Notes: generated by a model not told the origin, from the letters alone. DNA of 64,000 nt from Litsea cubeba (GCA_012931725.1 CM022946.1:52915830-52979829); one strand, 5' to 3'. Shown: positions 22,937 to 34,349, counted from the stretch's first letter. Made by a program: numbers and translations.

Positions 22937-24310
22937 TTATTTCTCAGTAGAAATATGGTCCAAAACTATGACTCCCTCTTCAACCAATTCTCTAATGAAA
23001 TGATGTCTAATATCAATATGCTTAGTTCTAGAGTGTTGGATAGGATTTTTGGAAATATTGATAGCACTGGTGTTATCACCATAAAAATTCATGCTACCTT
23101 GTTCAATACCATAGTCTTTCAGCATTTGTTTCATCCATAACATTTGAGTACAACCACTTCCAGCTGCTATATATTCTGCTTCAGCTGTGGATAGGGAAAT
23201 GGATGACTGTTTCTTGCTGTGCCAAGTAACTAGACAGTTTCCTAGGTAGAAGCAACCACTACTAGTCGATCTTCCATCATCCACATTTCCAGCCCAATCC
23301 GCATCTGAGTATCCAGCAATATAAGTAGATGAATTATATGGATACCATAAGCCATATCCTAAAGTCCCTGAAACGTATCTAATGGTTCTCTTAACATCTT
23401 TCAAATGTGCTTCTTTGGGATCAGATTGATATCTGGCACAAGCTCCTACACTGAAAGCAATATCAGGTCTACTAGCTGTAAGATATAATAGGCTCCCTAT
23501 CATGCTACTATACAAACTAGGATCAACATTCTTACCACTCATATCCTTAGATAATTTGAGAGTTGTGCTCATGGGTGTGTTCATGTGCTTGGCTGAATCT
23601 AATCCAAACCTTTTGACCAATTCTTTAGCATACTTGGTCTGGGAAGTAAACATTCCATCAGTCAGTTGTTTTATTTGTAATCCTAAAAAGAAATTAAGCT
23701 CGCCAACCATGCTCATCTCAAATTCAGATTTCATAAGATTAGCAAATCTTTCTGTTAAATCATTACAAGTAGATCCAAACACAATATCATCAACAAAGAT
23801 TTGAGCAATCAAAATAGTGCCATTTATTCTTTGAATAAATAGAGTTTTATCAACACTTGCCCTTTCAAAATTGTGATCAAATAAAAATTGAGTGAGTCTT
23901 TCATACCAAGCTCTAGGAGCTTGTTTAAGACCATAGAGAGCCTTTTTTTAAGATAATACACATTATTAGGCTCCTTAGGATCTTCAAACCCTTTAGGTTA
24001 CTCAACATAAACTTCTTCTTCTAATATGCCATTTAGAAAAGCACTTTTCACATCCATTTGATATAATTTAAATTTCAAAGAGCAAGCAATGACAAGTAAG
24101 ATTCTACTGGATTCAAGTCTAGCAACAGGAGCAAATGTTTCTTCAAAGTCTATTCCTTCAATTTGGGAATATCCCTGGGCAACCAGTTTGGCCTTGTTTC
24201 TAACTATGGTACCATTTTCATCAAGTTTATTTTTGAAAATCCATTTGGTACCTACAACATTTTTGTCAAATAGGCGTAGGTACTAATTCCCATACTTCAT
24301 TTCTAGTAAA
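22937..24310 (-). pseudogene. Sirevirus reverse transcriptase and RNase H
   Basis: The 23812-22937 part is a clean 291-residue frame: FVDDIVFGST (catalytic Asp pair), GELNFFLGLQIKQ, YSSMIGSLLYLTASRPDIAF, then RNase H with YSDADWAGNVDDGRSTSSG, LSTAEAEYIAAGSGC, YGDNTSAINISKNP and RTKHIDIRHHF. It ends at the stop at 22937 with HISTEK, slightly early for the family. The N-terminal half of RT (24310-23813, with YGLKQAPRAWYERL at about 23925) is broken by several frameshifts and stops. Confidence 0.88.
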
Positions 24311-25731
24311 TTAATTTAGCTCTTTGTGCATAGCATTTATCCAACAATCATCAGAGAAAGCTTCATTAACAGTTTTAGGTTCAATGATAGAAGTAAAGCA
24401 AAGATAACTAACAATATTTTCCAATTGCCTTCTAGTCTTGACACCAGCCAAAGGATCTCCTAGAATTTGGTCCATAGGATGATGTTTCATATTTACCAAG
24501 TCCTTAGAGATTAGAGGCTCATCCAACTTAGCTGTTGGGACTTCTATCTCATCAATATCAGGGTTTTCTTGATTACTGGAATCTTTTAATTTGTCATCAA
24601 TGACAACATTTATAGATTCTTGCATGGCTCTAGTGTTTGTGTTCAAAACTCTGTATGCACGACTGTTTTGAGAATAGCCAATAAAAATGCCTTCATCACT
24701 TTTTGAGTCATATTTGCTCAAATGTTCTCTATCCTTGAGAATATAACATTTACTACCAAAAATTTTAAAGTCGCTAATGTTTGGCTTTTTCTCATGCCAT
24801 AATTCATAAGCAGTTTTGTTCAAGCCAGTTCTCAAGTAAACCCCGTTTATGATGTAACAAGCTGTATTCACTGCTTCAACCCGTAGATCTCTAGGGAGTT
24901 TCTTTCCATGAAGCATAACTGTGGCCATCTCTTGTAAAACCCGATTCTTTCTTTCAGCAACTCCATTCTGTTGAGGAGTTTTAGAGGCAGAAAATTCAAG
25001 GTGAATTCCATACTTATCACAGTGTTTTTCAAATCTAGTATTTTCAAATTCACCACCATGATCACTTCTTATTCTAGCAACTGCTCTTCATTTTTCAACT
25101 TGAATTCTTTTCACAATCTTTTTGAATTCAGCATATGCATTAGATCTTTCCCTCAATAATGCAACCCAAGTAAATCTGGAATAATCATCAACAACAACAA
25201 GGAAGTATTTTTTGCTACCTCTACTCTCTTTCTTTGTTGGACCAACCAAGTCCATATGGAGAAGCTCTAAGGATCTAGAAGTCTTCAACGGCTTAGTCTT
25301 TTTGTGAGAGTTTCTGATTTGTTTACCTTTTTGACACTCTCCACAAAATGTTTTTGATTTCCTGCTAATTTTTAGAAGGCCCTTTACATACTTGTTTAAA
25401 TTGGACAAGTCTCTATGGTTCACATGTCCAAGCCTTTGATGCCATAGTTGGGCTTCATCAAGATGAGCTATGTAACAGTCTGAACCGGATGCTTCTTTGT
25501 GATTACCAACAACATAACAGCTTTCTTGATTTCTAAGACCTCTTAGAATCACTTTACCATTTTTCGAAATCTCACAACCATGACTAGTAAAGAAGACAGC
25601 ATGGTTTTTATCACAAATTTGTGAAATACTAAGCAAGTTATGTTTCAAACCATCAACACATAAAACATCTTCTATTTTAGGCAAGTTGGGAACATTCAGA
25701 GTGCCCTTTCTTATAACTTTAGCAAAATTAC
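24311..25731 (-). pseudogene. Sirevirus protease C-terminus, GAG-pre-integrase and integrase
   Basis: From 25731 on the minus strand: the protease tail (KVIRKGTLNVPNLPKIEDVL), GAG-pre-integrase zinc region (LWHQRLGHVNHRDL, then CGECQKGK), integrase core (LHMDLVGP, first Asp; IRSDHGGEFEN, second Asp; TPQQNGVAERKNRVLQEM, the Glu) and the C-terminal block (IFGSKCYILKDREHLSKYD, FIGYSQNSRAYRV). A TGA at 25088-25090 interrupts the core between the first and second catalytic Asp. Tat-II inserted at the right edge. Confidence 0.88.
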
Positions 25732-26216
25732 TGGAAGTGCAAAAAATGTGACTCACAAGATTAGGGGTGCCTAATAGGACTTATCCAAAGAGATTAGGAA
25801 GATCTGCTGCCTCAAAGCCTGAAAGGGAAGAAGAAACAGTCAGAGGACCCTGGCCTGGGCGGCGCAAGGCTCTCCGATGCCTAAGTTAGTGTATGAACTT
25901 GAACAAAGGAAGGAGAGGAAGAAGAGAGGCAGAGTAACCGCTCTCAAGTGTGTAGGTTGCGTACCTTTGTTGTGGAATGGGGTCATATTTATAGAGGACT
26001 CTTGATGATATTTTGGATGATATTTTGGAGTGGGTCCCCTGATTTGATAGGGAAGGCCTTATCAGCCCACAAAGTAATAAATGCGATCCATCACAGCCCA
26101 CATTGCATTTAATGCCAGTCCGATCAGCCCACATTGCATTTAATGCACGTCATGTTGGGCCAGATCATGTTGGACGCCTTTGGCCGTTGAGGTCCCATCG
26201 GTTCCATCCTCGGGCC
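25732..26216 (-). repeat. Tat-II 3' LTR, first part
   Basis: Matches 59754-60238. The start reads TGGAAGTGC, against TGTAAGTGC in the right LTR. Interrupted at 26217 by Tat-I copy B; resumes at 48743. Confidence 0.92.
25986..25993 (-). promoter_or_regulatory. TATA box of Tat-II LTR (minus strand)
   Basis: TATTTATA here and at 60008-60015 in the right LTR reads TATAAATA in the direction of Tat-II transcription. Confidence 0.55.
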
Positions 26217-26491
26217 TGATGGACCGCGCTCCTGCTTGGTTCTACCGAGGTCGGCGGACGTGGGAGTCCGTCGGGTCCGACCCTTTCGTAACCGGGGGGC
26301 AAGGGCGTGCATCAACATTTCTTTTTTTGTGGGTGTGCCAGATTTTCTATTTTTACTTGGAATTGCAAGTGGTGATCCGGAGATCAACCTTCGCAAGTAA
26401 AAAGGAAATCAACTTCTTTCAAGTTTTCCATTGCACATATATTTAAGAAAAGAGACATTTTTTCTTGATTTGCCGTGAAAGGCGATTTTTT

Positions 26492-26566
26492 TTGGCATTT
26501 ATAGCCGATTTGGCGTTTATGGCCGATTTTTGGTGTTTATAGCCGATTTTGGCGTTTATAGCCGAT
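26492..26566. repeat. Four GGC(A/G)TTTATAGCC units in the LTR
   Basis: Units of about 18-20 bp with GGC...GCC ends. The same motif family is found in the arrays at 2984-3345 and 34814-35045 of the internal region. Confidence 0.8.
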
Positions 26567-27065
26567 TTACAATCCTTATCAACAATGAAAGACAAGAATT
26601 GTGATTTTTGTCTCTTTTGAAAAAATACAAACTACAATGAAAAGCAAGAAAAGGAGGATCTAACTTCTCAGGAGATTGTGGAGGACTCGTTTAGATTGAC
26701 GGTCGCAAGCCATATGTGGGCTTCGCCATCATCCATGCAGATGAGAACAGAGGATGCTATTGATTCGCTTGGCTTGGCTATAACCTCAGGTTTTTAGAGG
26801 ACAAAGACCAAAGGAAAGTCCTATGTCCAATAAAAAGCCGAGTAGACGGGCTGAAAAAGCCATATCTAAACCATTGGAGGCAGGAGGAGAAGGCAAGGAC
26901 CTTGGGGGGGGTACCCCCCAAGGGACTTTTGTCACCTTGTTGCGGTGGCCGGTGTAGAACTTCCGCAGAGTTTTCTCTCTTTTTCCTTTCTCTGGATTTC
27001 TGTCTGTGTGTTTGTGCTTTTTTCTCTGATGTTTCTGATGTCCCTTTCTTCTTGGAGAGCCCTCC

Positions 27066-27073
27066 TATTTATA
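27066..27073 (-). promoter_or_regulatory. TATA box of Tat-I LTR (minus strand)
   Basis: Lies inside the palindrome-like CCTATTTATAGG (27064-27075); on the minus strand it reads CCTATAAATAGG. The right LTR has it at 47282-47289, from where element RNA would start. Confidence 0.6.
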
Positions 27074-27737
27074 GGCTTTTAGGTAGCCTTTTAGGTGGGT
27101 TTATGGGCTTTTATTGTCATTAAGCCGCATAATGGGAGGAGTTACAAAATTGAATTGTTTATTTTGTAACTCCTTTTTCTTGGCTTCTGATTGGCCGGAG
27201 GAGATTGAGGGCATTTAATCGCCTTTAATCGCCATGATGGGAGGAGTTTCATGGGTTAAATGCCATGAATCTCTTGACTTGTAACTCCCGAATGCTTGCT
27301 TCTGATTGGGCCGTCCAAAGAAATGGATTAATGACTGTAATAAAGTTAGTCAATTAATCGCATTAAGTGGTCGCCGAGCAGCTGAAGAGTCGCGGGCCGT
27401 GCCACGTCTTTTGGAATTCTTCTGTCGATGATCATCGATGGATCTTCATGTAGATCGACATCAGATGACCATGTAATTTCAGGTGTTTGTTGCCAACAGC
27501 GGGTCGGTGCCATCTGTCCTGTCGATTTCTTGATCGGTCGGGTGGAAAGCACACTTTTTTTGGTTGACCGGGTGGCGATCAATATTGTTTTCGATACTCT
27601 TGATGATTTACCCGTGTTTTGGACGGATGTCAGAGGACTTGGGGTCTCAAAAGCATGAATTTTGGAAAGTACCAGAGGCTGGGCTCCTCGAATCGCGAAA
27701 AAACGGCGAAAACCGGGGTTTCCGGGGCTTTCCCGGC

Positions 27738-27796
27738 GACCCCGGGGTCCAAGGTCGCCGGCGACCCTGGCCCAGGGTCGCAGGGGTCTGCGACCC
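27738..27796. other. GC-rich palindrome cluster in Tat-I LTR U3
   Basis: GACCCCGGGGTC (27738-27749), GGTCGCCGGCGACC (27753-27766) and an 8-bp stem GGGTCGCA...TGCGACCC (27775-27796) lie in one run, about 670 bp upstream of the TATA box. The right LTR has GGTCGCCAGCGACC, breaking one palindrome by a single G to A change. Confidence 0.75.
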
Positions 27797-28526
27797 TGGG
27801 GGGTTTTCCCCCTTTCGTGTCCCGTTTTGCGTCCGTTTTTGCTTTTTTTTATTCTTTTTTCTTCTGTACTTTTCCTTGACATTTTGACCATTTATTGGCC
27901 TGATTTCTTTGTAGGAAACCTGATGAGAATCCTTGCATTTTTGTTTTGCAAAGTTTCCAATTTCCTGAGAAAGCCGAAGACTTTGTCGCGTAGAGCTGCC
28001 GATTTTCCGTCAGAAGCTGAAACTGGGTCAAACGATGTCGGAATGACCTGAAATTTGGTGTGAAGCCTCCTGAGCAATAAATAAGACCAACCATAGGCGT
28101 TTGTTTGAGTTTTGAAGCCGTTTGGGGTCCTATCACCTGTAGACTTGCTTTTTATCGCGATGAAAATGCCGCGGTTTGATGTGCGGTCAACCGATGTCCG
28201 ATTGACTTGAAATTTGACAGGGAACCTATTGGGGTCATTTTAAGATGATCCATAGGCTCTGTCTTGGAAAACATGGTCCCGGAGAGCTTTTGCCGTCGAG
28301 AGCTCCTTTTCGGCTGTCGGAGAAGCGAAGTTAGGCCAAATGATTTTCAAATGGCCCGAAACTTCTTGTGTACTCCTCTTTTGGCTGTCTGGAAGAATCT
28401 TGCAGTTTTTGTTTGATTCTGACAAGATTTGATTTTTGGAAGCAGCATTGCCTATTTATGGCAGGTTGCGACTTCATGTAGCTCTTTGGATCTTGAAAAG
28501 GCAAAGTGACATTTTTGGTGTCAACA

Positions 28527-28537
28527 AATGCCCCCTC
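28527..28537 (-). other. Polypurine tract of Tat-I B
   Basis: AATGCCCCCTC on the plus strand reads GAGGGGGCATT on the minus strand, ending exactly at the 3' LTR. It primes plus-strand synthesis. Confidence 0.7.
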
Positions 28538-28760
28538 GAGGTACAGCGGCGAGTTGCTTAACTTTTGTAGTCGATGTGCCTCGAAGAGAATTTTTTTTTT
28601 TTTTGAAGGAGAGCCTGTGACTTGACCAAGAGTCTTTGAGCAGTCTTTCTTTTTGGTATTTGTAGCCTTTTGAGCTTCCAGGGGAATTTTATGGTGGTGA
28701 AAGGGATCACGTACCATCTCGAGGCAAAGTTTTGAAGATGACATCAGGGATGTGGATTTG

Positions 28761-28925
28761 GGTTTTGACCTTGTGACCTAACAGGCTATATGTGGCAGGT
28801 TAGGGGGTCGGGTTTGGTTTTGATCGTGTGACCCAACAAGCTGTATGTGGAATGTTGGGGGATCAATTTTGGTTTTGATCTTGTGACCTAACAGGCTGTA
28901 TGTGGCAAGTTAGGGGATCAGGATT
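28761..28925. repeat. 55-bp tandem repeat, three units
   Basis: Units begin GGTTTTGA(C/T)C at 28761, 28816 and 28871, each followed by GTGACC(T/C)AACA(G/A)GCT. It lies upstream of the antisense gene. Homology between units is high but not perfect. Confidence 0.8.
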
Positions 28926-29224
28926 TGGTTTGATTTTTGTGGAATGTCAATTTCAAGATTTTGGCTCAATTTGGTAGATGAGGCTGGATGGTTTGATTTT
29001 TGGAAGCTCATGGGGCTTGGAATTTTCTTTTGTATGGTCCAATCAACTCAAAAGAGGCATGTAACCATTTTTGTATGCTCTTGGTAAGAGGGATTTCTCT
29101 TTGACTAAAAGCCCAAAATTTTTTTTTTTTGTGCCTAGGTGGTCAAACCTGGCTCATATGGGCTAACCCATGGGACCTTAAGCTTTTGAAATGGCTTAGA
29201 TCTCATATGGTGTCATTTTTGTAA

Positions 29225-29470
29225 AGAATATCCAAAAATATCTCATTTGGATAGAGAATATCTAAGAATATCTTTACTTGGAGAGAATCTCTCATGATCC
29301 CTTCATTTTGGGATAGAATATCTCAAGATATCTTTCTTTTGGGAAAGAATCCGTCATAGATTATATCTTTTTAGGAGAAAATCTCTCATTGATTTCTTTT
29401 TGGGAGAGAATCCCTCAAGATATCTTTCTTTTGGGAAAGAATCTTTCTAATTTCTTTCTTTTGGTAAGGT
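29225..29470 (+). promoter_or_regulatory. Array of AATATCT/AGATATCTT motifs upstream of the antisense gene
   Basis: Loose repeats of about 40 bp carry GAATATC, AGATATC and GGGA(A/G)AGAATC. AAAATATCT at 29235-29243 equals the plant evening element. The array ends about 55 bp before the TATA box at 29526. Function is inferred from position only. Confidence 0.4.
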
Positions 29471-29525
29471 TACTAATTAGTAACACTTACCTCTTTCTTC
29501 TTTCCTTCTTTGGTTTGCTCTCCTC

Positions 29526-29532
29526 TATAAAA
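29526..29532 (+). promoter_or_regulatory. TATA box of the Tat-I antisense gene
   Basis: CTCTATAAAAGCAAGG lies about 125 bp before the ATG at 29655, on the strand opposite to Gag-Pol. A C/T-rich leader follows, as in plant genes. Confidence 0.55.
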
Positions 29533-29654
29533 GCAAGGAGAAGGTTGGATCTCTTGCTCTTATTACTTTCTTTTGCAATAATCTCAAGAGGGCTTCAAGA
29601 CCAAAAGCTTTTTTTCTTCAAGTTCTTCAAGAGTTTTCTTCTTCTTCTCCATCA

Positions 29655-32600
29655 ATGGCTTCAAGTAAGTTCTCCCTTTTTTTTCAAGAAAACTCCATTG
29701 TAGGAAAAATAAAGTTCTTTTTTTTTTTTTTGTTTCTTTCTTTTCTTTTCTTCTCTTTTTTTTTTCTTTTCCACGTGTTTTCCCTTTTTTTTTCACACGT
29801 TTTTTTCTTTTCTTTTCTTCTTTCTTTTCTTTTTTTTTTTCATGTTGTTTTTTTTTTTTTTTTTGGTGGGCCGTACGGACAGATCCGTACGGATCTGGCC
29901 GTACGGCCACGTGGCCTGTGGGCCACGGCCTGTGGGCCAGTCTGCTTCTTTTTTTTTTTCTTCTCTTTTTTTTTTTTCCCTTTTTTTTTTTTTTTGAGAA
30001 AGTTTCTTTCTTTTTTTTCTTTGTTTTCTTTCCCCTCTCTTTTTTTTAGAGAAAGTTTCTTTTCTTTTTTTTTTTTGCTCATCATGATAATGCATTTTTT
30101 TTTTTTTTGCAAACCAAGATGTTCATGCATGCCTTTAATTTGTAAATTAAATTTGTAGCATGATGTGATAGCATACCTGAAAGTTTTTGCAAATTTGGGA
30201 ACTTGGAGCTCGCAGTGATGTTGAGCCCTTCCTGATTTTGCGGAGACTTTTAGGTTTCGAAAGTTTGGAGTTTCGGAGCTCGCAGCGATGTTGAGCCCAT
30301 CTTCAAGCTTTCTATTTCTTTCGGGATAGTTCCTTTTCTTCGGAATTGCCCCGTCATCATGTCAAAATTTCGCCAGATTTTTTTTAGCGAGATTCTGTCA
30401 TTTGATGTTTGATCTTTTTCTTTCCATCCTTTTCAGGTGGTTCCTCCAGAGCGAACAAGGGTAAGAGCCTGCTACAAGCGTACCTCGTCGATCTTCTTGA
30501 TCTTCTAATCCGGCCGTTCAGCAGGCTTTGAGAAGGTCCAGTATGTTGAGAGAAATCTGGAAGAGTGCGACTCCCTCAACAGAGATGAGATGAGGGCAGC
30601 GACTGATCACTCTCAAGGGAGAGGAATTCTATAAGATCGTGGTAAGCAGTCGTCCATGGGTGATGGAAGATCAGAGCGTTTTGCCCAAGCCTACCTTCTT
30701 CTTTGGTGATGCAGTGCCTGATGACATTACATACCAGAGGAGATGTTTTCAGTTTTCCTTCACAGCAGATGGTGAGAAGAAGACTGTTGCTACCCGGTCG
30801 ATGTTTGATCGCACCGTCTCGATTCTGAGCCTTGCCCCCACGTGCCCTAAGAGGGAAGATCCTCCAAGCTGGGTGAGAAGGACAAATGTAATCAAGACCG
30901 GGGTTTTTGTTGGCAGTTCTCCTGGATATACGAAGAGGTCGCCTGTTGACATGGACCTGTTGATGCCATCCAGCGGCTACCAGTGCTCTGATTATCCGTC
31001 GGTCGATTTGAGACCGGTGGGTCTTGGTATTTTCAGTTGTGACGGCAGCAATTGGATCAAGCCTTTCCGACTTCGTGGCCGCTTCAATGCTGACTCCGAG
31101 TGGAAGTCGTGGACTGATCGCGTCCTGCTGATTGGTGGCGCCGTTTTGAAGGAAGCCGGGATTTTTGATGCGGTCTGCGCCTTTAGGGAGACCGTGATCT
31201 TTTCCGACGAGGCCTTCATGGCTATGCTGGAGTCATTTCTCCCACAAACCAATACCTTTGTTGTGACGAATGGTGAGATTGGTTTTTCTTTGAAGGAGCT
31301 GAGCGCCATTACCGGATTGCCCATCCTCGGCAAGCTCTATGAGGAGTTTATGCCGATTGACAGCGTCCTCGAGGGGCAGTCTGAAGAGTTCAGGCTTCTA
31401 TACTTTCAGCTCGTCGCCTTCTATGATTTTTTGAAGGAGAAGGGGGGTTCGAAAGTTAGATCCAGCAGTTGGAAGAGTTTTAGCTCTTCATTCCCCAACT
31501 TTTTTGATAGCAGGGAGTCTTCTGACAGTGTGACCCAGGAAGCCGGAGCTCAGGATCCAAAGAAGATCTTGGCCATGCAAGAAGAGTTGAGAGATTTCTG
31601 TGCAAGTACAAACGCCATATGTCCTGACATTGCACTGCGGAGAGATCTCGCTGTTTACCTCACTTATTGGCTTGGTGAGGCTGTTTTTGCTGGAGGAGAT
31701 GGAACGCACATCAGGCCGCATTGTATTTTTCCGGCTTGTCAGATGGCGTTTGGAGAGCAGCTTGCTTTGGTGCCAGCTCTTTACTCCTACCTGTGTACCG
31801 AACTGCAGGCTGCTGCTTTTTTGGTTCGGCTTGGGCTTCCCATGAATAGGGTATTTTCAGCCCATATCTTTTATTCATGGTATGTATACCACTGTCCTGG
31901 CTTCCATCGGCTGGGTGCTGCACAGGATGATGATCCTCTGATGATTCGACTGGCTAAGGGCAAAGCCGTGTCCGAATCACTTTTGTTTGCCCGCATGAGG
32001 ATCCGACGGTTCAGGGACGTCGAGATGGGGCAGTCTTCAGTAAAGCTTTCTCCGGAGTTGCGGAAGAAGGCTTTTGATTTTGGTGCCTCCCGAGACTCTA
32101 CCAGGGCGGGGTCGGGAAGGCATTATTCCTTGACTAATGCAGAGAGAGAGTGGCTTTTCAGCATACGTGTCGGCACGATGGTGTACCGTAGACATCTTTT
32201 CGTCGACATCCAGCCGTATGTACCCTCTCGCTTTGCTTTGCAGCTGGGCTTTTCTCAAGGCGTTGTTGGAGCGCCTTCAAGCATGGTGAAGCGCTTTGGA
32301 GGCTTACAGGACGGGAGAAATGCATGGGCTTTCTATAGTGCTGAAGACACTACAGCCATGATTTCTTATCCTGTGTTGCTGACTTCCCGTACTGCCGGCT
32401 TTGCGAAGTGGTTCGCGGAGAGCTTCTCGGCATATCGGGGACTTTCCAGGAAGGAGCTTGATGTGAAGTTGGCATCTGGAAAGGGCCTTGGAAAGTCGGA
32501 TGGCATCCGGCGAGAGGAAGTTTGGGCCTTCCTTTCTGGAGAGAAGCACAAGATAGGCTTTCTCGGTGACCAGGGCGTCATCGGTTCTGAAGCTGTTCGA

Positions 32601-34347
32601 GAAATACCTGACGAGGCTTTGGAGCAGCTAGAACAGGAGGAAGCCGAACTTGGCGCTTGGATGCAAGCGGCACAGAGGCAAGCTTCCGTGGAGTCTACTG
32701 GCAAGAGCAGACCATCCAGTGATGAGTCGAGTGGCAAACCTGACTCTGACAGCGGGGCAGGTTCCTCTAAGAAGAGAGCCCGCAGAAGTAAGAGGAGGAG
32801 GAGTCATCATAGCAGCAAGGGGCAGCATGAGGACTCTCCTAGCTTGGAAGTTCCTCTTACTATTAATGAGGATGTGCCAGTGGATGCTGACGAGCCTCCA
32901 GAGAAGAGAAGCCGAGAAGAAGAGACCGTCGGTGAAGGTATGATTCTTCCTTTTTCTCTTTCCATTTCTTTTCATGGGATTTTTTTCCATGTTATGATTT
33001 GCTTCTTGTTTCTGCTTTTCTTCTCTGTTTTTTTTTTAGCAGAGGAAGACTTGGTGATGCCTGAGGTCCCAACCGATGAGGTGGTGATGGATCCTGTTGA
33101 GGCACCTGAAGAAGAACCGAGGGACTCTGGAGTAAATCCAGAATCTCCAATTGGTACGACTTCTTTTGCTCTCTTTTTTTTTCTTTTTGTGACTCGGTTT
33201 GCTAACACATTTTTTTTTTTTGTCAGCTGACTTGCCACAGGGTTCTGATGACTTTGAACCATCGATGGACGCAAACGTTGATGATGCTTCCGATGAGTTC
33301 ATGGAGGAAGAAAGTGTTCCGCCAGTCGTCGAAGAAGGTATTTTGTAGTTATAACTCTGATAATGATTTTCAAACAGGGTCATATTCATACCTTTTTGTG
33401 TTTCCTTTGCAGGTTTCGAAGTGGCAGAGGAGGATCCGTCGCTTCCAGAGCAAGAGATGCTAGAGGTTGATCCAGAGGTAGAGATTCCTGGGACCAGCTC
33501 TGACAATATTGAGGAGATTCCTCGCGCTGAGATTCCTTCCCGAGTAGGAGCAGCTTCAGCTGGAAAGAGTTCTTTTGTTACTCTTCCAACAGATGATGAT
33601 ATGAGTAGCCGACCAACGGAGTTGGGCGAATCTTCAGCTGGGCCATCTCTTCTTTTTGCGAAGAAGGTGGTGGTGCGAGTTGTGAGCTCTTGGATTGAGA
33701 CTCTCCTTTCTGGGCACTTGGAAGCCGGATTTGGCATGATCCAGCATGTGCAGGAGATTCTCAGTGATGCTGAAGAAGCTGGTACAGATGTCACAGGTGC
33801 CAGGGCGATCGTTGATAGGATCATTGCACTGGGTGACAAGTGGTTTGAGACCGTGAGTTTGGCTGATGACCAGTTCTTCAAGGAGATGTTCCTGGACCCT
33901 GCTGATAAGGCTAAGTCTGACCTGGATGAGGCTACAGAAAGCAGGAAGCAGGCAGTCCGAAAGAGAAACTTAGAAGAGCTAGCCATCATCCGGCTGACGC
34001 ATGACCTTAGCATCCTTGACAGGGAGGTCGATGAGGCCAGGAAACGTCTTGAGCATTTGCAGGCACAAGTCGCTGCCAAGTGGACTGCCATAATAGAGGC
34101 TCGCGACAGGGAGAGTGCTCTGATTCACCAGGTTGCAGATGCCGAACGGGGTCTCAAAAGGAAGTCTGATGAGGAGGAACAATGGCAAACTGCTCGAGGT
34201 AAACTTCCTGGTGTGAAAGAAGGGGTACAGCCCACTCCAGCATCTCATGGCAGGTTCCTGAAGAAGCGTGCCTTGGAATCCTTGACGGATGAGGCTAAAA
34301 GTTTGCTTGGGGAGCTGAACTCTTGGCTAGAGACCATTTTTGACTGA
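29655..34347 (+). CDS. Tat-I antisense gene: plant-mobile-domain-like protein with coiled coil, six exons
   Basis: Exons: 29655-29664, 30437-30460, 30522-32937, 33040-33153, 33227-33337 and 33413-34347. The introns are 772, 61, 102, 73 and 75 bp, all GT...AG and all phase 1. The short first exon (ATGGCTTCAA before GTAAGT) fixes the start. The large exon resembles the plant mobile domain (aminotransferase-like): GEIGFSLKELSAITGLPILG, FPACQMAF, then a Ser-rich stretch and the basic cluster KKRARRSKRRRSHH, a likely nuclear signal. Short acidic exons follow, then a coiled coil. One extra base in the GGG near 30616 breaks the frame between exon 3's start and the rest. Function is unknown; mobile-domain proteins also occur in host silencing factors and DNA transposons. 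Confidence 0.7.
29881..29916. other. Overlapping perfect palindromes in intron 1 of the antisense gene
   Basis: AGATCCGTACGGATCT (29881-29896), GGCCGTACGGCC (29897-29908) and GGCCACGTGGCC (29905-29916, with a CACGTG G-box) follow each other. Poly-T tracts surround this GC-rich island. Confidence 0.85.
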
Positions 34348-34349
34348 GC

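Larger units (their letters stand above)
26217..28526 (-). repeat. Tat-I B 3' LTR (left)
   Basis: 2310 bp, starting TGATGGACC and ending GGTGTCAACA. It aligns over its full length with 46432-48742 with few differences (for example GCGCTCC/ACGCTCC near the start and small homopolymer indels), suggesting a recent insertion. Confidence 0.95.

Noticed and set aside
26480..26572. CRISPR-like spaced repeats in the LTR
   Set aside because: Units are only 18-20 bp with degenerate T-rich spacers, in a eukaryotic retrotransposon; no cas genes.
27619..28051. Plus-strand frames through the GC-rich LTR segment
   Set aside because: Low-complexity Gly/Pro/Arg translations of palindromic GC sequence inside the LTR; not shared in frame between the two LTRs.
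29584..30095. Lys/Glu-rich minus-strand and Phe-rich plus-strand frames
   Set aside because: They are translations of poly-T/poly-A tracts in an intron, with no codon structure.
30749..32990. Minus-strand frames opposite the antisense gene
   Set aside because: Shadow frames of exon 3; the plus strand holds the splice sites and domain similarity.
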